12,617 bases of DNA. It comes from an uncultured Acidimicrobiaceae bacterium (lineage in GTDB: Bacteria; Actinomycetota; Acidimicrobiia; Acidimicrobiales; Ilumatobacteraceae). The notes beneath the pieces are model-generated. The model ran no database searches. It had not been told where the DNA came from and was given only the letters and a program-made list of their open reading frames with translations. The stretch covers positions 1-12,617 of the forward strand of contig CAIVDG010000110.1 of assembly GCA_903904615.1 (NCBI GenBank), read 5' to 3'. Positions 8,119-12,617 of this stretch are shown here, piece by piece. Numbering within the stretch: the stretch's first letter is position 1; every line of letters begins with the position of its first letter. The position numbers were made by a program, and so were the translations under genes.

Positions 8119-8145
8119 ACCCTAGTCCCATAAGGGTTTTCCCAA
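8119..8145 (-). promoter_or_regulatory. Candidate promoter of the thioesterase-exporter operon
   Basis: On the minus strand TTGGGA (8145-8140) is followed after 15 nt by TAGGGT (8124-8119), which matches the actinobacterial -10 form TANNNT. The expected start of transcription is around 8112-8113, giving a leader of only a few nucleotides before ATG 8109. The 15-nt spacer is shorter than the usual 17, which lowers confidence. The direct repeat GGGTCA-AA-GGGTCA overlaps the start region. Confidence 0.4.
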
Positions 8146-8174
8146 CGGATTGTGGCCATGGCACATGGACTAGG
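8121..8174. repeat. Inverted repeat spanning the divergent promoters
   Basis: CCTAGTCC (8121-8128) and GGACTAGG (8167-8174) are perfect 8-bp arms separated by 38 bp. Each arm contains the core of one -10 element, so each strand reads GGACTAGG followed by GT (minus) or TT (plus). The symmetry point, between 8147 and 8148, is also the midpoint of the two -35-like elements. GCCATGGC (8155-8162) is an extra 8-bp palindrome inside. The arms are too far apart to look like a terminator. A two-site operator or a duplicated promoter are the main readings. Confidence 0.55.
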
Positions 8175-8176
8175 TT
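8150..8176 (+). promoter_or_regulatory. Candidate leaderless promoter of the amidase gene
   Basis: TTGTGG (8150-8155), a 15-nt spacer, then TAGGTT (8171-8176), a TANNNT -10 ending 6 nt before ATG 8183. Transcription would begin at or next to the A of the start codon, giving a leaderless mRNA, which is common in actinobacteria. The lack of a good ribosome binding site before the ATG agrees. The short spacer is the main weakness. Confidence 0.5.
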
Positions 8177-8182
8177 GCCACA

Positions 8183-9577
8183 ATGAGCGAAACACCATGG
8201 CAGGGAGACGCAGTCTCTCTCGTAGAAGAATTCCGAGCAGGACGCCGTTCTCCGAAAGAAGAAATGCAAGCCACGTTGGGCGCAGTTGCGAAGAGTTCGC
8301 TGAATGCCATCTCGTTCGTCGACACAGATGGCGCACTTGAACGCGCGAGCAAAGCCGATATCTCCCTCCCTTTCGGTGGTGTGCCACTCGGTATTAAAGA
8401 ACTTGATCCGGTGAAAGGTTGGCCAGATACTGAAGCATCGGTTCCGTTGTCCGATCGCATCGCCACAAAAACAAGCATTCACGTAGAACGCATCACACAG
8501 CAAGGTGGTGCCGTTGCATTTGGTCTCACTACTGCAAGCGAATTTGGCGGAGTCAATCTCACACGCACAGTACTGAACGGTGCAACAAAGAATCCGTGGA
8601 ACGATTCACGCACACCAGGTGGATCATCGGGCGGCAGTGCTGCAGGTGTTGCAGGTGGTTTGTTCACACTTGCCACAGCTGGTGACGGCGGCGGTTCCAT
8701 TCGAATACCCGCTGGCTTTACCGGACTGGTCGGTCTGAAGTCCACGTACGGCCGTATCCCACGCGGGCCAGGCGCCGCATACGGCAACCTCACGGTGACA
8801 GTTGGCTGCGTGTCACGCAGTGTGCGCGACACCGCACGCTGGTTCGACACATGCAATGGTCACGATGCACACGACCCACTCAGCCTTCCACGTGTTGGTG
8901 GATGGGAAGCCGGACTTGGCACCATCGATGTCAGCGGATTGAAAGTTGCCATCGTCGACAATTGGGGTGGTGCCGTGGTGTCGCCCGCAATGTGGGAAGT
9001 GTTGCTAGAAAGTGCCGACTTCCTTATTCAAAAAGCCGGACTTCGACGAGTCGACGGCGTTGATACGTCACTTCCACGCATGGGTGCCGCATGGTCCATT
9101 AGCGGCATGTTGGAAATTGCTGAAGCGCTGAAAGATCATTGGCCGCAGTGCGCCGATGTGCTCACACCAGAAATGCGTGCAGGTCTCGAGTACACCGCTG
9201 GTCTGTATTCAGCCGAAGCGCGAGCAAAGATTGAAGACCGTCGTGCCGCAGTCAACACACGCATGGCAGAAATCTTCAACGATGTAGACATAGTGATTGC
9301 GGCCACTAACCCGGACGTCGCATTCGATGCAGAAGGACCACTCCCTAGCGTGTTTGGCGGAATCAAGGCTGGTGCTGGCAATAACGGTCAACTCACTTTC
9401 CCCTGCAACCTGCACGGAAACCCTGGCGTCTCAGTTCCTGCTGGTTTTGTTGATGGATTGCCTGTCGGGTTGCAGATCATCGGAGGTCATTTCTCCGAAC
9501 AAGTTCTGCTTGAACTTGCACATGTTCTTGAACGCGAACGCCCATGGCCACTTGTGGCACCAGCGTCACCGAAGTAA
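8183..9577 (+). CDS. Amidase, amidase-signature family
   Basis: Predicted cytosolic amide (or ester) hydrolase of 464 residues, normal length for the family. The Ser-cisSer-Lys triad is complete: Lys72 in PLGIKELDP, cis-Ser148 in PGGSSGGS and nucleophile Ser172 in GDGGGSIRIPA, with the 24-residue serine spacing seen in fatty acid amide hydrolase. FTGLVGLKSTYGRIPRGP at 179-196 and the C-terminal NPGVSVPAGFVDGLPVGLQIIG at 413-434 complete the family pattern. The C-terminus lacks the usual Gat context and no gatB/gatC lies nearby, so it is not a tRNA amidotransferase subunit. ATG 8183 is supported by a -10 element 6 nt upstream. It is divergent from the thioesterase operon and its stop abuts the stop of the convergent acyl-CoA dehydrogenase gene. 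The physiological amide is unknown. Confidence 0.92.
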   Translation: MSETPWQGDAVSLVEEFRAGRRSPKEEMQATLGAVAKSSLNAISFVDTDGALERASKADISLPFGGVPLGIKELDPVKGWPDTEASVPLSDRIATKTSIHVERITQQGGAVAFGLTTASEFGGVNLTRTVLNGATKNPWNDSRTPGGSSGGSAAGVAGGLFTLATAGDGGGSIRIPAGFTGLVGLKSTYGRIPRGPGAAYGNLTVTVGCVSRSVRDTARWFDTCNGHDAHDPLSLPRVGGWEAGLGTIDVSGLKVAIVDNWGGAVVSPAMWEVLLESADFLIQKAGLRRVDGVDTSLPRMGAAWSISGMLEIAEALKDHWPQCADVLTPEMRAGLEYTAGLYSAEARAKIEDRRAAVNTRMAEIFNDVDIVIAATNPDVAFDAEGPLPSVFGGIKAGAGNNGQLTFPCNLHGNPGVSVPAGFVDGLPVGLQIIGGHFSEQVLLELAHVLERERPWPLVAPASPK

Positions 9578-10735
9578 TTATTTGGCGAGTGCTCGCCCAA
9601 CAATCTCTTTCATAATCTCGGTGGTTCCACCGTAAATAGTTTGAATGCGGCTGTCTGCCCACGCGCGTGCAATGGGGTACTCCACCATGTAGCCGTAACC
9701 ACCGTGCAACTGCAAGCAACGATCTACAACTTTATTTTGCAACTCAGTGGTAATGAACTTTGCAGCAGCGGCTTGCTCCACTGTCAACTTTCCTTCACAA
9801 TGAAGTTCTAAGCAGCGGTCTACATAGGCCTGCGCCATCTGCACTTCCGTATGAAGTTCTGCCAACAAGAACTTTGAGTTCTGGAAACTCGCGATGGATT
9901 GACCAAACGCCTTGCGCTCGCGCGTGTACTCCAATGTCCAACGCAATGCGGCGCGTGCAACAGCAACAGCGCCAATTGCCATACCGAATCGCTCTTGCGC
10001 CAAGTTGTGCGTGAGATACATGAAACCTTGACCAGGCTCTCCCAGCACGTTTTCTGCTGGCACTTCCACATTGTCGAAGAACAACTCTGCGGTGTCTTGT
10101 GCATGCATGCCCAACTTGTTCAAGTTGCGTCCACGTTCAAAACCCTTCATGCCGCGCTCAAGAACAATGAGAGAAAATCCGCGGTGACCAGCATCTGGGT
10201 CGGTGCGGCACACGGTCAACACGAGGTCTGCATTAATACCGTTAGTGATGAATGTCTTTGCGCCGTTCACTACCCAGGTGTCTCCATGACGAACGCCTGA
10301 CGTCTTCACGCCCGCCATGTCACTGCCTGTGTTCGGCTCGGTAATGGCGATAGCGGTGATGTACTCACCCGTCACCATCTTTGGCAGCCACCGTGCTTTC
10401 TGCTCTTCGTTTGCGAGAGACAAGTAATACGGAAGAACAATGTCGTTGTGCAGAGTGATTCCATTCGCACTGCCAATAACTCCGGTGTCGGACACTTCTT
10501 CTTGCATGACAGCGCCGAACTTGTAGTCGTCGGTTCCACCACCGCCGTATTGTTCTGGCACGTGGTAGCCGAGGAAGCCGTGCTTGCCTGCTTCTAACCA
10601 GATCTCGCGTGGAGCAATGCCGTCGGCTTCCCACTGTTCGTGGTGCGGCACCACTTCGTTATCTAGCCATTGGCGAAACACCGAACGAAACTGCTCGTGA
10701 TCTGCGTTGTAGACGGTGCGCTCAAAGAAGTCCAT
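9578..10735 (-). CDS. Acyl-CoA dehydrogenase
   Basis: FAD-dependent dehydrogenase of 385 residues that would introduce the alpha-beta double bond in an acyl-CoA thioester and pass electrons to ETF, as in beta-oxidation or amino-acid breakdown. Family signatures are present: AITEPNTGSDMAG near 152-164, the FAD-binding RKAFGQSI region, QLHGGYGYMVEYPIAR in the C-terminal helical domain, and YGGTTEIM, where Glu373 is at the position of the catalytic base in short/medium-chain enzymes. Chain-length preference cannot be read. ATG 10733-10735 has no clear ribosome site but has TAGCGT ending 6 nt upstream, so a leaderless transcript is likely. It follows the membrane-protein gene by 26 bp on the same strand and could also be co-transcribed with it. 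Stop TAA begins directly after the amidase stop, with no gap. Confidence 0.95.
   Translation of the reverse strand: MDFFERTVYNADHEQFRSVFRQWLDNEVVPHHEQWEADGIAPREIWLEAGKHGFLGYHVPEQYGGGGTDDYKFGAVMQEEVSDTGVIGSANGITLHNDIVLPYYLSLANEEQKARWLPKMVTGEYITAIAITEPNTGSDMAGVKTSGVRHGDTWVVNGAKTFITNGINADLVLTVCRTDPDAGHRGFSLIVLERGMKGFERGRNLNKLGMHAQDTAELFFDNVEVPAENVLGEPGQGFMYLTHNLAQERFGMAIGAVAVARAALRWTLEYTRERKAFGQSIASFQNSKFLLAELHTEVQMAQAYVDRCLELHCEGKLTVEQAAAAKFITTELQNKVVDRCLQLHGGYGYMVEYPIARAWADSRIQTIYGGTTEIMKEIVGRALAK
9584..9597 (+). terminator. Candidate hairpin terminator without T-run after the amidase gene
   Basis: GGCGAG and CTCGCC form a perfect 14-bp inverted repeat, realistically a 5-bp GC-rich stem with a 4-nt loop, starting 6 nt after the amidase stop. 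It lies inside the last codons of the convergent acyl-CoA dehydrogenase gene. No run of T follows on either strand, so a classic intrinsic terminator is not shown. Confidence 0.3.
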
Positions 10736-10741
10736 ACCGTC

Positions 10742-10769
10742 ACGCTAGGCGTTATCACCACTTAGGCAA
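10742..10769 (-). promoter_or_regulatory. Candidate leaderless promoter of the acyl-CoA dehydrogenase gene
   Basis: On the minus strand TTGCCT (10769-10764), a 16-nt spacer, TAGCGT (10747-10742), then 6 nt to ATG 10735. Spacing and the TANNNT -10 fit a promoter starting transcription at the ATG. It overlaps the stop codon of the preceding membrane-protein gene, so it would be an internal operon promoter. Confidence 0.45.
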
Positions 10770-11496
10770 GAACTGCGCGAGCCACAAGGTCTGTGCCAAA
10801 CGCGGTGAGAATTGCCAGGTACAGCAACCCCGTTGCTGCCATAACCGCTGAATAACTGCGCTCGCGTAAAGCGGCGCGCGTCACCTCAGTAAGAACGATG
10901 GTGGTAATTCCACATGCAATCCAGAACCAACCGAGCATGCCGCCCCAACCATCGTCAATTGAACCATTGATAACACTCACCATTCCGGTGGGCAACAACA
11001 TGACAACTACTTCAACCGGCGTAATCCAACGAAGCGCCGTGACAAGTTCTCCAAGGATTGACCGCGGTAATCCCGGCTGCACCAAGTACCAATGACCCAG
11101 CAACATTGCGTCGCTCACTGCGCCCAGGAAAGCTGTGCCCACCAATATGCGCAACAGACTCACCACTGTGTCGCCTGTTCCACTTGCTGCCTCGAACGCA
11201 GCAACAACGAGTCCGATCACTCCAATGAGCGGGGCCACGAGATCCCATGACGCATTCTTACGACGAAGAGTTAGCGCACTGACAACAGCAACTGCAATAG
11301 ATGCCATTTCGCGCACCAGCACCGTATGAGTAGCAAAGCCAGCAGCTGCAGCGCCTGCAGCCAACACCAAGAACGAACCACGAAGCAGCCATCCGTATCC
11401 GGCGCCCATCTCGTGCTTACGCGTGGTGAACCACAAGAAGAACAGACCTCCGGTGGCCCATTGAAGAAGAACTGTTGCTGCGTCGAGTTTGATCAC
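10762..11496 (-). CDS. Multi-pass membrane protein of unknown function
   Basis: I do not recognise this 244-residue protein. It is very hydrophobic, with about eight predicted transmembrane segments near residues 5-23, 37-57, 63-77, 84-103, 113-131, 156-177, 186-206 and 217-235. No signal peptide or soluble domain is visible. The most distinctive stretch is GAVSDAMLLGHWYLVQPGLPR at 125-145, cut here as SDAMLLGHWYLV plus QPGLPR: an Asp at a membrane boundary, a His and aromatic residues followed by a Pro-rich turn, which could be a functional site. GTG 11494-11496 is the only start that keeps the first helix; the next Met is residue 30. It begins 13 bp after the M24 peptidase stop and ends 26 bp before the acyl-CoA dehydrogenase, so it belongs to the peptidase's transcript. 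Role unknown. Confidence 0.85.
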   Translation of the reverse strand: MIKLDAATVLLQWATGGLFFLWFTTRKHEMGAGYGWLLRGSFLVLAAGAAAAGFATHTVLVREMASIAVAVVSALTLRRKNASWDLVAPLIGVIGLVVAAFEAASGTGDTVVSLLRILVGTAFLGAVSDAMLLGHWYLVQPGLPRSILGELVTALRWITPVEVVVMLLPTGMVSVINGSIDDGWGGMLGWFWIACGITTIVLTEVTRAALRERSYSAVMAATGLLYLAILTAFGTDLVARAVLA

Positions 11497-11509
11497 TGTG
11501 ACGAGTCGC

Positions 11510-12616
11510 TTATCGGTCGAGAACTACTAAGTGATGATTGGCGTGGTTGACAGCCATTGGCCCATTGTCTGTGGCCACCACAATGTCTTCAAGACGCATG
11601 CCCCACTTGCCAGGAACATAAATGCCAGGTTCCACGCTGTATGCATGCCCCGCAGCAATGGGAGTGGTGTTCCCCGAGACCATGTAGGGGTCCTCGTGTT
11701 CTTCCATACCAATGCCATGCCCCGTGCGATGAACGAAGTATTCGCCATACCCCGCCTCGTCGATGATGGCGCGAGTCACTGCGTCGACGTTTTCACACAA
11801 TGAACCAACAACCCCAGCATTGACACCTGCGGCTTGCGCGCGTAGAAGAACCGCATACGCATCGGCAATGTCTTGTGGAACCTCACCAATGTGAACACAA
11901 CGCGTGATGTCGCTGCAGTATCCGTTCATGGTTCCACCGAAGTCGCACAACACAATTTCGCCGTATTGAATCACTCGATCACCAGCGTGATGATGTGGAC
12001 TTGCCGCATTTTCTCCGGCCGCCACAATTGCAAAGTTCACTTTCTGGTGTCCTTCTGCAATAAGTCGCGCCGAGATATCTGCAGACACTTCGGCTTCCGT
12101 ACGACCCACCATGGGAATCTCACCGGCGTGAAGTTGAGCAGCCACTCGGTCGGCGGCGGCGCCAGCTGCGACAAGTGCGGCAACTTCGGCTGCGTCTTTG
12201 CGCGAACGCAAAGCTTCCATCACCGTCACACTGCGCACATATTTTGCATTCGGGCGATGCACCAGCAAGTCCACAAGGAATCGTGACCACATTTGGTCAC
12301 CCACTGCAATTGTCTGTGCAGAACCCAAGAGTGCGTGAGCAATTGCCACGGGGTCTTCGGTTTCATTCCACGGAACCATGGTGAACACATCGTTCATCTG
12401 GTGAACTCGCGGACCTTCAAGACGCGGAATAATGAGCGACGCTTCGCCGTCTTGAGGAATCACCAACATGGTGAGCCGCTCGAGCGGCATGGCCAGATAC
12501 CCCATGAGATAGGGCATGTCGTGACCAAGCGACAAGATCATGGCGTCGACACCACTGCGCTTCATCTCTGCTCGAGCGCGACTCAGGCGTTCGGCGTATG
12601 TGTGTGAGGAGAGCAT
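11510..12616 (-). CDS. M24-family metallopeptidase (Xaa-Pro aminopeptidase/dipeptidase type)
   Basis: Predicted cytosolic dinuclear-metal peptidase of 368 residues, the usual length for bacterial Xaa-Pro dipeptidases. An N-terminal creatinase-like domain (about 1-135) precedes the pita-bread catalytic domain. All five metal ligands are visible: Asp225 (LCDFGG), Asp236 (YCSDITR), His300 (RTGHGIGMEEHE), Glu329 (SVEPGIY) and Glu343 (MRLEDIV); His208-210 (SPHHH) is the conserved substrate-site histidine region. It should cleave X-Pro bonds, though creatinase-like relatives use other C-N substrates. ATG 12614-12616 is one base from the window edge, so its upstream context cannot be seen and an earlier start is possible. 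It heads, or belongs to, a minus-strand unit with the membrane protein (13 bp gap) and the acyl-CoA dehydrogenase. Confidence 0.92.
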   Translation of the reverse strand: MLSSHTYAERLSRARAEMKRSGVDAMILSLGHDMPYLMGYLAMPLERLTMLVIPQDGEASLIIPRLEGPRVHQMNDVFTMVPWNETEDPVAIAHALLGSAQTIAVGDQMWSRFLVDLLVHRPNAKYVRSVTVMEALRSRKDAAEVAALVAAGAAADRVAAQLHAGEIPMVGRTEAEVSADISARLIAEGHQKVNFAIVAAGENAASPHHHAGDRVIQYGEIVLCDFGGTMNGYCSDITRCVHIGEVPQDIADAYAVLLRAQAAGVNAGVVGSLCENVDAVTRAIIDEAGYGEYFVHRTGHGIGMEEHEDPYMVSGNTTPIAAGHAYSVEPGIYVPGKWGMRLEDIVVATDNGPMAVNHANHHLVVLDR

Positions 12617-12617
12617 G

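Noticed and set aside
8183..9577. Amidase as GatA of the Asp-tRNA/Glu-tRNA amidotransferase
   Set aside because: No gatB or gatC is adjacent, and the regions around the nucleophile and the C-terminus resemble stand-alone amidases.
1..12617. Mobile element, phage, CRISPR or defence island
   Set aside because: No transposase, integrase, repeat array, tRNA-flanked boundary or nuclease/helicase gene is visible, and base composition looks even across the window.

Overview
This window looks like ordinary chromosomal DNA of a free-living actinomycete of moderate GC (mid-50s % by eye), most plausibly an aquatic Acidimicrobiia-type lineage. The pointers are an actinobacterial-style cobalamin-dependent MetH, a luciferase-like oxidoreductase of the F420-dependent type, a paired ABC exporter of actinobacterial style, fatty-acyl-CoA enzymes, and promoters placed for leaderless transcripts. 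The lineage is an inference from protein style, not from a marker gene.

Layout. (1) Positions 1-1371, + strand: the C-terminal part of methionine synthase MetH, cut by the left edge. (2) 1381-2511, - strand: a SxxK serine hydrolase (class C beta-lactamase fold, esterase-like), convergent with metH. (3) 2702-8109, - strand: a tight four-gene unit, read thioesterase > luciferase-like oxidoreductase > ABC half-transporter A > ABC half-transporter B, with gaps of 12, 6 and 2 bp. (4) 8110-8182: a 73-bp divergent control region. (5) 8183-9577, + strand: an amidase-signature hydrolase. (6) 9578-12616, - strand: M24 metallopeptidase > 8-TM membrane protein of unknown function > acyl-CoA dehydrogenase, gaps 13 and 26 bp. 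The peptidase start lies at the right edge.

How the genes may work together. The two ABC halves have complementary active-site defects and almost certainly form one asymmetric heterodimeric exporter. Their co-transcription with an acyl-CoA thioesterase and a flavin/F420-type oxidoreductase suggests export of, or protection from, a lipophilic compound, but the substrate cannot be read from sequence. The amidase is divergently transcribed from a promoter pair that is mirror-symmetric about one point (between 8147 and 8148), which suggests coordinated or mutually exclusive expression. The acyl-CoA dehydrogenase joins the lipid-catabolic theme and appears to have its own leaderless promoter.

No tRNA, rRNA, CRISPR array, insertion sequence, integrase, phage gene or toxin-antitoxin pair is visible. 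No stretch longer than 300 bp lacks a gene; the longest is the 190 bp at 2512-2701. I do not see strong evidence for a wholly new system. The best leads are the mirror-symmetric divergent promoter, the asymmetric exporter operon and the unrecognised 8-TM protein.
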